From Diphasiastrum complanatum (taxonomy: Eukaryota > Streptophyta > Lycopodiopsida > Lycopodiales > Lycopodiaceae), in assembly GCA_029204225.1 (NCBI GenBank), contig CM055096.1, positions 76,847,024 through 76,911,023 of the forward strand: a stretch of 64,000 bases of DNA, read 5' to 3'. This document shows, piece by piece, positions 55,586 through 64,000 of the stretch. A model generated the notes under the pieces. It was not told the origin of the DNA, made no database searches, and worked only from the letters and a program-made list of their open reading frames with translations. Each line of letters opens with the position of its first letter. Within the stretch, counting starts at the first letter, position 1. The translations under genes and the position numbers were made by a program.

Positions 55586-58500
55586 CTCGGGTGCTAGTTC
55601 ACACATGACTAGTAAAAGGGAGTTTTTCTCTTCTCTCTTATCTTATGATGGACCTATAAAGTCTATCTATACAGCAAATGATGAAGCTTGTAAGATTGAA
55701 GGAGTTGGTAGCATTCCCCTTTGCTTAGGATCTTCCAAAAAGATCAACATAGAAGGTGTTTTGTACATTCCTACAATAACAAAGAATCTACTAAGTGTTG
55801 GCCAAATGGTAGACAATGGTTTCAATGTTGACTTTGCTTCAAATGAATGTTTCATCAAGAAGAAGGGTAAGATAGTGGCTAAGGGCACTAGACTTGACAA
55901 ACTTTATAAGTTGGATGCATTTGTGGATACTAATGTTGTCATGTTGGCCGAGAAGAGCAAGATATCTACCTTTACTTTATGGCACAAAAGACTTGGACAT
56001 GTCAACTCGGGTTCCATGGAGGCTATGATCAAGGAGGAGTATGCTTTAGGCCTACCAAGGTCTATTGGGAAGGAAGACAAGGTTTGTGAAGCTTGTGCCT
56101 TATCCAAGGCACATAATAAAGTGTTTCCTAACTCCATCACAAAGTCATCTCATCCTCTTGAACTCATACACTCAGATGTGCACATTGCTAGCACCAAATC
56201 TAATGGAGGTTCATCCATGTTTTTAACCTTCATTGATGACTACTCAAGATATTGTTGGGTGTTCTTACTTTCCCTCAAGTCTCAAGTATTTGATACTTTT
56301 GTAAAGTTCAAGTTGTTTGTGGAAAAGCATCATAATCTTAGCATCAAGATTCTTAGAAGTGACAATGGTGGAGAATTCATCTCCAATGAGTTCAAGGCCT
56401 TTTGTGAGGAGGAAGGGATTAAGAAAGAGACTTCTTGTCCTTACACTCCTCAACAAAATGGAGTTGCTGAAAGAAGGAATAGAACATTATGTGAATGTTC
56501 TAAGGCTTTAAGATTAGATGCTTGTTTGCCCAAATCCTTTTGGGGTGAGTCTCTTGTATGTGCAAACTACTTGATGAATAGGGTGTCTTGCAAAGCAATT
56601 GAAGGCAAAACTCCTTGTGAGATGTTGTATGGAAAGAAACCCAATCTTAATCACTTGAAAGTTTTTGGGTGTATATGTTATGTGCATGTGCCATTGGAAA
56701 CAAGAACCAAGGAGGATCCATCTTCCACAAGAGGGATCATGCTTGGATATGCAAGCTCAAGCAAGGGCTACAAAGTCTATCTCCCATCCTTGAACAAATT
56801 TGTACTTTCAAGGGATGTCATCTTTGATGAACATCATATGCATATGCTTGAAGAAGGCTCAAGTGCTCCAACAATCAAGAAGAAGATGGCCGAGGAGCAA
56901 GATCTTGGTTTTGAGGAGGAGCTCATGGAGGAGCAAGCACCAAACCCACCTATCACACCAAGGAGATCTTCAAGGGCAAAAGTGGAGCCATCAAGGCTCA
57001 CATATCAAGGCAAAGGACAGCAAGTTGAGGGTATATCATCCACTTCTTATGCTTTATCTAGTTTTGAAGAATTGTCTAATGTTGAAGATGCATTGAACTC
57101 CAAAGAATGGTATAAAGCTATGTTGGATGAGTATGATGCCTTGATTGAGAATGAAACTTGGTTGCTTGTTGAGAGACCTCAAAGGAATGTAATAGGATGC
57201 AAGTGGGTCTTCAAGCTTAAGTTGAATGCAAATGGGAGTGTTAACAAACATAAAGCAAGATTAGTTGCAAAAGGTTATGCTCAAGAGAGAGGGATAGACT
57301 ATGAGGAAACTTTTGCACCCGTGGCCAAGATGGTCACAATAAGACTAATCATTGCACTTGCATCACATTTTGGATGGATTCTATGTCAAATGGATGTCTC
57401 TAATGCTTTCTTGAATGGTTTTTTGGAAGAGGATATCTGTATGGAGCAGCCACAAGGGTTCATCAAGCATGGAATGGAGAACAAAGTATGTCATCTCCAA
57501 AGAAGCATCTACGGCTTGAAGCAAGCCTCGAGATCTTGGAATTCAAGACTACATTGCTATCTTATTTCACTTTCTTTTGTTCAAAGTGAATATGATCCTA
57601 CTCTTTACATTAAGTTTGATGATGTTGGTATTGTACTTTTACTCATTTATGTAGATGACATCATCATTAGTGGAAATAGTGTTGATGGTACTGAACAAAT
57701 CAAGATAGATCTATCGTTAGAGTTCAAGATGGTAGATCTAGGGTGTCTTCACTTCATCTTAGGCATAGAAGTACTTAGAGGTTCTGATTTTATCTTTATA
57801 AGTCAAGTAAACTATGCTCAAAGTCTTTTGAAGAAGTTTAAGATGGAAGTATGCAAAAGTGTTGACACACCAATGGAGCAAGATGTAAAAGTGCCAAATG
57901 AAGATGATGAAAGATCCTTCATGGACATCACTTTGTTTAGGCAACTTATAGGTTCCTTAATGTGGATCACTATAACTAGACCAGATCTTAGCTTTAGTGT
58001 ATGTAGGTTGAGCCAATCCATGCAAAAGCCATTGAATATTCATTGGAAAAAGGCTAAGAGGATTCTAAGATACATCTCGGGTACATTGGATTTTGGGATT
58101 CTATATAGAGGAGATGTGATTAACCTTCATGCATTTAGTGATTCAGATTTTGCAGGGGACAAGAGGGATAGGAAATCAACAAGTGCCTATTCAACTTTCA
58201 TAGGAGAAGGTGTGGTTTCATGGCTTTCAAAAAAGCAAGAAACTATATCTCTATCTTCAACCGAGGCCGAGTACAAAGCTTTGACAACCACTACAAAGGA
58301 GGTACTTTGGATCAAGAGATTATTGGTGGAACTAAAGATCATGGATTCAGAGGAGGCACCAATCATCTACAATGACAATATATCAGCCCAACACCTTGCA
58401 TCTAACCCAATCTTCCATGCAAGATCTAAGCACATTGAGATATGCCATCACTTTGTGAGAGAAATGGTGCAAGCCAAGGAGATTGCTTTGGAGCATGTTC

Positions 58501-58613
58501 CAAGCAATGAATGTGTAGCTGATCTACTTACTAAATTACTTCAAAGGACAACTTTTATGAAGTTCAGATCATCACTTGGAGTGATTAGTAAAGCAATGAT
58601 TGAACCAAGCTAG
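55521..58613 (+). CDS. copia pol: protease, integrase, reverse transcriptase, RNase H
   Basis: 1030 codons from the first Met; the true N-terminus is probably set by fusion to gag. Retropepsin WWIDSGASSHMT (Asp 22). Pre-integrase LWHKRLGHVN (about 155) with the CEAC half of the zinc site. Integrase DDE residues: HSDVH (about 217), SDNGGEF (about 281) and NGVAERRNR (about 316). RT: GCKWVFKLKLNANGSVNKHK, KARLVAKGYAQERGIDYEET, MDVSNAFLNG, IYGLKQASRSW and YVDD (710-713). RNase H: SDSDFAGDKRDRKSTSAY (about 872), SSTEAEYKAL, YNDN. C-terminus: HVPSNECVADLLTK. All catalytic residues are intact, so activity is possible if gag-pol is made. Its phase is +1 relative to gag. Confidence 0.95.
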   Translation: MRTLSSIFSSTSFKGEDPWWIDSGASSHMTSKREFFSSLLSYDGPIKSIYTANDEACKIEGVGSIPLCLGSSKKINIEGVLYIPTITKNLLSVGQMVDNGFNVDFASNECFIKKKGKIVAKGTRLDKLYKLDAFVDTNVVMLAEKSKISTFTLWHKRLGHVNSGSMEAMIKEEYALGLPRSIGKEDKVCEACALSKAHNKVFPNSITKSSHPLELIHSDVHIASTKSNGGSSMFLTFIDDYSRYCWVFLLSLKSQVFDTFVKFKLFVEKHHNLSIKILRSDNGGEFISNEFKAFCEEEGIKKETSCPYTPQQNGVAERRNRTLCECSKALRLDACLPKSFWGESLVCANYLMNRVSCKAIEGKTPCEMLYGKKPNLNHLKVFGCICYVHVPLETRTKEDPSSTRGIMLGYASSSKGYKVYLPSLNKFVLSRDVIFDEHHMHMLEEGSSAPTIKKKMAEEQDLGFEEELMEEQAPNPPITPRRSSRAKVEPSRLTYQGKGQQVEGISSTSYALSSFEELSNVEDALNSKEWYKAMLDEYDALIENETWLLVERPQRNVIGCKWVFKLKLNANGSVNKHKARLVAKGYAQERGIDYEETFAPVAKMVTIRLIIALASHFGWILCQMDVSNAFLNGFLEEDICMEQPQGFIKHGMENKVCHLQRSIYGLKQASRSWNSRLHCYLISLSFVQSEYDPTLYIKFDDVGIVLLLIYVDDIIISGNSVDGTEQIKIDLSLEFKMVDLGCLHFILGIEVLRGSDFIFISQVNYAQSLLKKFKMEVCKSVDTPMEQDVKVPNEDDERSFMDITLFRQLIGSLMWITITRPDLSFSVCRLSQSMQKPLNIHWKKAKRILRYISGTLDFGILYRGDVINLHAFSDSDFAGDKRDRKSTSAYSTFIGEGVVSWLSKKQETISLSSTEAEYKALTTTTKEVLWIKRLLVELKIMDSEEAPIIYNDNISAQHLASNPIFHARSKHIEICHHFVREMVQAKEIALEHVPSNECVADLLTKLLQRTTFMKFRSSLGVISKAMIEPS

Positions 58614-58618
58614 ATAGT

Positions 58619-58627
58619 GAGGAGGAG
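58619..58627 (+). promoter_or_regulatory. Polypurine tract
   Basis: GAGGAGGAG immediately before the 3' LTR; primer for plus-strand DNA. Confidence 0.9.
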
Positions 58628-59310
58628 TGTTAAAAATTCACAATTCTAGCTTGACTAGTTTTGGTCATATGACTTGTAAATAGTTAGATGGTCATGATGT
58701 GGCTTGTCACACGTGCCAAATAGCATAGGATTCCATTCATAAGGATGTTCTCAAGTAGACCTAAGTGTTAGAACCTTTGGAATGAGTCCAAATTATGCTT
58801 AGATACAAGGGAGAAAAAAATAGGAGCTATTTTTGGTAATTTTTGCATTGTTGAGGGATCTCCAAGATTCCAACCCTAACTTGGTAGGGATGAAAGATCC
58901 ACCAAAATTAGCATTAGGGATAGGTTTAGGGCTACTCATACCTGCCCAAAACCGTGATGGATCATGTATATATAGGTGATGATATCTCACCAAAATCAAT
59001 CAAGCAATTTCATGTTTTTTCTCTCATAATGGTGCAATTGCTCTCTATGTTCATAATTGTTTGAGTACTTGTGATTACTAATGATTATAGGATTGAATGT
59101 AGGTCTGGTGTACAGTACTCAGACTATGGGAGGCCGTACTTTCACATGTGTGAAGCCTTCTTCAAGGATTTGGGCCATTTAGTGAGGTTCAAGCATAGAT
59201 TTTTGATGGATTTTGATGGTTCAACTTGTGCTAATCTTATGAAATCATAATCTATTGTTTCCCTCATCATTTCAAGTGTTTTAGGATCCTTATTTGCTGT
59301 AATTTTTACA
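58628..59310 (+). repeat. 3' LTR, 683 bp
   Basis: Same length as the 5' LTR, with about six substitutions. Its central palindrome is TTTCACATGTGTGAAG, one base different from the 5' copy. Confidence 0.95.
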
Positions 59311-59315
59311 TCAAG

Positions 59316-61143
59316 AACCCATCCTTACCTTATCGGACTTTAGCAAACCTTTCAAAATACATACAAACGCGTCGAACTTTGCTATTGGGGCCATGTTGAT
59401 GCAAGACGGAAAACCTGTTGCAAGTTTTTCAAAGAAATTGAGTGACGTAGAGCGACGATGGCCAACTCATGAAAAAGAAATGGTCGCAGTAGTTCAAGTA
59501 GTGGAGCATTGGAGACATTATGTGGCAGGAAAACCCTTTAAGGCGTTCACTGATAATGTATCACTCAAGTACTTCTCAACCCAAGGTATGCTCATGCCAA
59601 AGCAAATGCGATGCCAAAACTTTCTCTCAAAATTCAATATAGACATTGTACACACGGCGGGAAAGAACAATTTGGTGGCGGATGCAGTAAGTAGACAGGA
59701 ACACTTGATGGCAACGGTGACAACTCAGGTGACTGGCCTACTCCAAGAAATCGGAGAGAATTATGGTGCAGATGCGTTGGCGAAGGACTTAATGATCGAA
59801 TTCCAGCTGGGAAAGCCTCATAAACATTTCACTTGGAAAGATCAAATGGTTGTTTATAAACAACACAAAGTATATGTCCCAGACAACATCAACTTGAGGA
59901 AGAAAGTCTTGCGAGAACATCATGACGTATTAGCCGTCGGATATCTAGGGGTGAATCGCATGTATGAACTTCTCAAAAGAGGCTTCTATTGGCCAGGTAT
60001 GTGGGCAGACGTTGAATCTTATGTGCAAACATGCCCGACATGTCAACTGTGAAGGTGGAACCGCTAGCTCCAACAGGACTACTCCAACCATTACCGGTAC
60101 CAGCATACCCATGGGATTCGGTGAGCATGGATTTTATTGTTCAACTACCACGGTGCCAAGGCTTCGACTCAATTTATGTGGTGGTTGACCGCTTTTCAAA
60201 GCAAGTTTATGTGGTACCAACTAAAAGTTCAGTGACAGCTGAAGAAGTGGCAAGGTTATTTTTCAAATGTGTCTTCAAATACCACGGCCTACCTAGAACG
60301 ATTATTTCTGACTGAGACACCAAGTTCATCGGAAAGTTTTGGACTTGTCTATTTCACCTCGTGGGAATTGGACTGAATTTCAGCACTGCATATCGCCCTC
60401 AGACAGATAGGCAAACGGAAGGAGTCAATCGACAGTTTGAACAATATTCACGAAATTATGGCGCTTGGGACCAATCTGATTGGGTCAACTACTTGGATAT
60501 TCTCGAGTTTGCACATAACAACCAAGTGAACAGATCTATTGGAAGGGCATCGATTGTTCCAAGCTCTTTTGTTACAGGCGTGCAAGAAACTCCAGTATCC
60601 ACTGTGGAGGAATTCATCAATGAGTGGCACACAAAGCTGACAGAGGTGAAGTCATTTTTAGAGCAGTCCCAAAGAAGTATGGCAGCTGACGTAAACCCAC
60701 ATCGATGAGAACTGGAATTTGAGGAAGGTGATCAAGTGTGGCTGAACACAAAGAACATTGCGTTACCAAAAGGTTTCTCTCATAAGTTCGTTTGACCCTA
60801 TGCGGGGCCATATTATGTCACCAAGAAGATCAACCCAGTGGCTTACCGATTGGCGCTGCCATCCAGCTTGGATATACACAATGTGTTTCATATCTCATTA
60901 CTCAAACGGTACAAACCAGATGAGCGATTTGATCGGCAACACGAACTTCGTCACCCACCAACGACACTTGATGATATGAAGAGGCAGCTTGTACCTGAAC
61001 AAATATTCACACATAGAAAGCGAATTGGCGTTCAACGTGAATATCTAGTGAAGTGGCTACGGGCTCCACTCATTGAGGCTTCTTGGGAGTACGAAGACAA
61101 ACTTAAGGAGGGAGCTCCTGAAATACTGGCAGATTATCTGTAG
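59316..61143 (+). pseudogene. Ty3/gypsy chromovirus RNase H, integrase and chromodomain, right part
   Basis: Continues the frame broken at 53154. RNase H: KPVASFSKKLSDVERRWPTH, EKEMVAVVQVVEHWRHY, TDNVSLKYF, NNLVADAVSRQ. Integrase zinc region: HHDVLAVGYLGVNRMYELLK and CPTCQ, where the second zinc His of the family (GH) is Tyr (GY). A frameshift near 60050 precedes the core: SMDFIVQLPRCQGFDSIYVV (first Asp), SD, a TGA, then DTKF (second Asp) and TDRQTEGVNRQFEQY (Glu). The C-terminal part is FEEGDQVWLNTKN. The chromodomain QREYLVKWLRAPLIEASWEY (about 61035-61095) is thought in such elements to guide insertion to chromatin. Stops at 60313, 60706 and about 60793 show it is inactive. Confidence 0.92.
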
Positions 61144-61456
61144 AAGAATCAACGCAATAGTCGTTTTCCCAGATCGGCACACAAAGCACTACCTGGTGGC
61201 ATGTCTCTTGTATGAACACTCATGGCCATTCTAAAGTTCAAGGAACTTCCAGGTATCTTTCTTAAGTTTGTCAATAAATCACTTGCAGCTTTACACAGGT
61301 TTTACGTAAGTGAACTTTATCTATACTTTTCCTGGGCTAGCAATGTATTTTTTAATTCAAAGTTGTTAAGGCCGGTGAATTAAGCCCGTGCCATGCGTCC
61401 TAGGTCTAGTTTGGCCCTGATGAGGACATCAGCTTTTTCAAACGAGGGGAGGATAT
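61144..61456 (+). other. gypsy 3' untranslated region
   Basis: Non-coding stretch between the pol stop and the LTR, ending in the polypurine tract AACGAGGGGAGGA. Confidence 0.6.
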
Positions 61457-62331
61457 TGTAAAGCTGACTCAGGTGCACCCAGCGTGCCCTGTAAGACTCT
61501 AAGGGGTGACGCTCCCTAAGGTCCCAGAGCAAGTTAAAACGTCAAGGACTGAGCCTCCGATCTGTGGTGAGCCACTCAAGTAGTCACCAGTCATGAGCTA
61601 GCTCTGGAGCTCGCGACATGGCCTAGTCAGGAAGCAAGTTGATTATGCCGCCGGAACGGCTCCCGGGACCCAAGCTTAATCAGCAAAATAAAAACTACGT
61701 CCTAAAAAGCGTGCTTTACCAGAAAGCACTATGTTTCAGGACAGAGGGGGTGTGCTGAATCACACCAGAACTATAGGGGGAGTCCGGTAGACAGAAACTT
61801 GGGCAGCTCAACCAGCGCCAGGAATCCAGTCGCCAGGTCTCAACTCCCTCTACCAGCACGAGCCAGGCACAATGCCCAGTGTTGGTGGCCCCGAGACTGG
61901 TCAGTCTATGTATGAATGTAACCTCTTCCAGATCTAATAAAGTTGATTCTTGGGGATGATTACCATTTCGGTTTCGCCTCCGGGACTGGTCCAAGTGGAA
62001 GGACCCTTACTACAACCTTTTTGCGTTGCCGGCGCCTAAGGGTCCACGTCACCGACGTGTGGCTTGCCGCTATGCCAATTGGTCAGTTTGGCAACTACTA
62101 TGCCTTGGGTTTCATGTGTGGCTCGTCTTTGCCTTTGGTTACCTTTTGGAGACGGATTCTGAGTTGGCTTTCGGGTTGGTTGGGATCCCAGTTTTCTTAA
62201 GTCTGAATGGTTAAGCTTGTTACGTTTCTGAGTTGGCTTTTACGTAAGTGCATGATGGATGAATGTTAGACTTAAGCGCGTGTTGGGGAAACCGCTCAAG
62301 TCTCAGCGCCCTTTGAGGCGCCGGCGCAACA
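61457..62331 (+). repeat. Ty3/gypsy 3' LTR
   Basis: TGTAAAGCTGACTC to CCGGCGCAACA, about 875 bp, richer in G, C and CpG than its surroundings. TCTAATAAAGTTGATTC near 61935 holds a poly(A) signal. The right end is placed where sequence shared with copy A of the duplication begins. There is no second LTR in the window to confirm the ends. Confidence 0.7.
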
Positions 62332-62893
62332 CAATCCTAAAGGAAAATTTTAAATTTGTGACCAAAAAAAACATTTTAATTTCTCTCATTCTCCTTTCAA
62401 GTAGAAGGGTGATTTTATAGACTGCCTTTCAATTTTTGTTTTGCCTTTTATTGAAAATCAAGTAGGCCTTAGACATGCATTATGCCTTGCAAATGCCAAA
62501 AGAGAGGGAAATCTTACTTTTATCGTTCACTTTCAAGCACAAGGGTAACTTTATAGAGTGCCTTTCAATTGGCACTTAAGGTTATTCCCCCCCTCTATGA
62601 AAGTCAAATAGGCCTTGGCATTGCATTGCACCTGCAAATGCCAAAGCCGTGTGAATGTACATGGGTGATGGCGTCTCATTAATAATCTTTTTGGTGTGCG
62701 GGCCATGTGCCCACTCAAAACAAAGTTTAACTTTGTCACCTTCTTATTAGGATCCCGAATCCAGATCCGTGGCTTGAGCCTTGGCTTGGCTTGGCTCCGC
62801 TACAAGGAACGAAGCTTCCCGCTGTTCTTGCTACGTTCGTTACGATGCTCTCAACATCCCTCGCAGGCCCAGGCCCCCTCTCTCTCTCTCCCC

Positions 62894-62909
62894 TATATGT
62901 ATATATATG
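62894..62909 (+). promoter_or_regulatory. Putative TATA region of LTP copy B
   Basis: CTATATGTATATATATGC about 165 bp before the start codon, just after a CT tract, as in copy A. Confidence 0.4.
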
Positions 62910-63063
62910 CATGTCCGCATCTCTCTCACCCACACTCACTCACTCACTGTATGTGCAGATCGCATACACAGAAGCTAGGCTGCCTTGCCGGATTGACGTT
63001 TAGAATTACCCATCCTTTCTCCTTCGACTCTTAGCGTTCGATCCCATCTCTCGCCTTCCTCAC

Positions 63064-63637
63064 ATGGCTAATCTCGTTCAGATGCGGGTGGCTATATGCG
63101 CCCTTCTTCTGGCTATGGTAATTGCTAATGCAGTGGCTCAAAATGTTCCTTGCTCTAGTATTCCTAACCCTGTGGACGTTACAGCTTTATCGCCTTGTCT
63201 TAAGTGGCTTCCAGCAAACTTCAACTCGACATCGCCGCTTCCTCCTCCATCAGACTCTTGCTGCAGTATTATTAGAACTTACGTTTCACAGGGTAAGTCT
63301 GATAACGTCTGCTGTGTATTGATATACGTTTCGGGCAAAGTGCACTTCTCTTTCCAACCAGCATTGGCGATTCCTAAGCATTGCGGTGCAGCTGTCCCGT
63401 CCAACTACAAATGCAATAGTAAGAATCATCAGTCTTTACAATCACAAGGTTGAGCAAGCTAGCTTACGTTGTCTGATAAGTGTTTCGTTGTGCGGTGAAG
63501 CTTTGCTCGTTATCATAATTCTCGCTTACTCGTATCCTTTTTCTCTGGTAAACGTGGTCAATGCAGGTTCTTGCGGCTCATGTTTCTTGTTAATACGTTG
63601 CTTGCGTTCTTCCTGTAAAGTTTACGTTAATCAGTGA
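63064..63637 (+). CDS. Lipid-transfer-like protein, copy B (two exons proposed)
   Basis: Same protein as copy A through residue 118: signal peptide about 1-25, eight cysteines at 30, 45, 66, 67, 83, 84, 107 and 117, with C-C in place of C-X-C, and the typical PALAIPKHCG near the end. Exon 1 is 63064-63418. The proposed intron 63419-63566 (GTAAGAATC to a pyrimidine-rich stretch and GCAG) is phase 1. Exon 2, 63567-63637, encodes SCGSCFLLIRCLRSSCKVYV and ends NQ, total about 141 aa. An intron just after the last Cys is usual for GPI-type LTP genes. Unspliced, the frame would end after QSQG (129 aa). A silent GAT/GAC change separates the exon 1 copies. Confidence 0.75.
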
Positions 63638-64000
63638 CGTCTTCTGTATCCCTCACTAACCTGTGGCTCTTCAACATTTTCAGATTTTCCTGTACCAGCA
63701 ATATGAGGAATGCAGGAGATCTCGAGTTATTTGTAACCTGACATTTGACGTCCACTACATCATTGCTCTTTTTAAGCTATCTTAGCATGTAATGAACTTT
63801 GACAGTGCCTAGTAAAGACTGCACTTGTTCGTTTGTATTGCAATCCGTATTTTAGGAAAGTAATATTATCCACTACGTCGTTTGTTTCTCAGAGAATAGA
63901 GTGTATTTCATCGCTTATCATTCTGCACTTAAGCTTATGGATATTTTATTTCTTATCAACCAACCATTGATGCTGCCATCTTGAAGGTTGAAAGTTTAGA

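Larger units (their letters stand above)
53155..59310 (+). mobile_element. Young full-length Ty1/copia element nested in the gypsy
   Basis: 6156 bp with all parts: two 683 bp LTRs, primer-binding site, gag, pol, polypurine tract and a perfect 5 bp target duplication. The two LTRs differ at about six positions by eye (roughly 0.9%), so the insertion is recent. All catalytic residues in pol are present. The only visible defect is the frame change between gag and pol. Confidence 0.97.
62331..64000 (+). repeat. Inverted duplication, copy B
   Basis: Matches the reverse complement of 32386-34035 and runs off the window end, so the duplication is longer than 1.67 kb. The left edge coincides with the end of the gypsy LTR. 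Confidence 0.9.

Noticed and set aside
63290-63300. GGTAAGTCTG as a splice donor inside LTP exon 1
   Set aside because: It looks like a perfect donor, but reading through it keeps the frame and gives the expected family sequence up to the last cysteine.

Overview
The window is a stretch of a plant nuclear genome packed with transposable elements. The evidence is AT-rich, CpG-poor intergenic DNA, many Ty1/copia and Ty3/gypsy LTR retrotransposons in all stages of decay, primer-binding sites matching the initiator tRNA-Met (TGGTATCAGAGC), an intron-bearing lipid-transfer-protein gene (a plant-specific family) and a leucine-rich-repeat receptor-like relic. The species cannot be fixed from the sequence; a large-genome land plant is the safest statement. 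Only two genes look like working host genes: an inverted pair of nearly identical lipid-transfer-like protein genes at about 32.8-33.3 kb (minus strand) and 63.1-63.6 kb (plus strand).

Layout. 0-1.6 kb: 3' end and LTR of a dead copia element. 1.6-5.1 kb: AT-rich DNA with a faint decayed multi-exon gene on the minus strand. 5.3-5.7 kb: a cluster of palindromic GTCGGAATCCGAC motifs. 5.9-8.8 kb: a minus-strand Ty3/gypsy derivative keeping gag, protease and the integrase tail but no polymerase core. 9-11.4 kb: copia 3' end, a long CT microsatellite and a GC-rich foldback element. 12.4-14.7 kb: copia gag split by a 1.28 kb insertion. 15.2-26.8 kb: two strange copia derivatives. One keeps gag and protease but has no recognisable integrase; the other keeps a zinc knuckle and then carries a tandemly duplicated unfamiliar module, ending in a clear 850 bp LTR. 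27-31.5 kb: mixed minus-strand copia and gypsy gag/RNase H fragments. 32.2 kb: a tRNA-like SINE relic with 15 bp target duplication. 32.8-34.4 kb: gene copy A and degenerate tandem repeats. 34.6-35.3 kb: LRR relic. 36.5-41.2 kb: small copia fragments plus an unidentified broken ORF that ends at a separate LTR.

41.9-43.8 kb: an LTR with about 80 CT units, followed by a histone-H3-like relic with an odd C-terminal tail. 43.8-51.35 kb: a minus-strand copia element split by a second copia element (44381-49637, target duplication CAAAG) whose 5' LTR has lost about 900 bp. 52.6-62.3 kb: a chromodomain-bearing gypsy element split by a young full-length copia element (53155-59310, target duplication TCAAG, LTRs differing at about six sites by eye). 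62.3-64 kb: gene copy B, inverted relative to copy A and running off the window end.

The LTRs of several otherwise different copia families share a near-perfect palindrome around CACGTG/CACATG (TTTCACACGTGTGAAA type), which may be a common regulatory site. All counts and alignments were made by eye.
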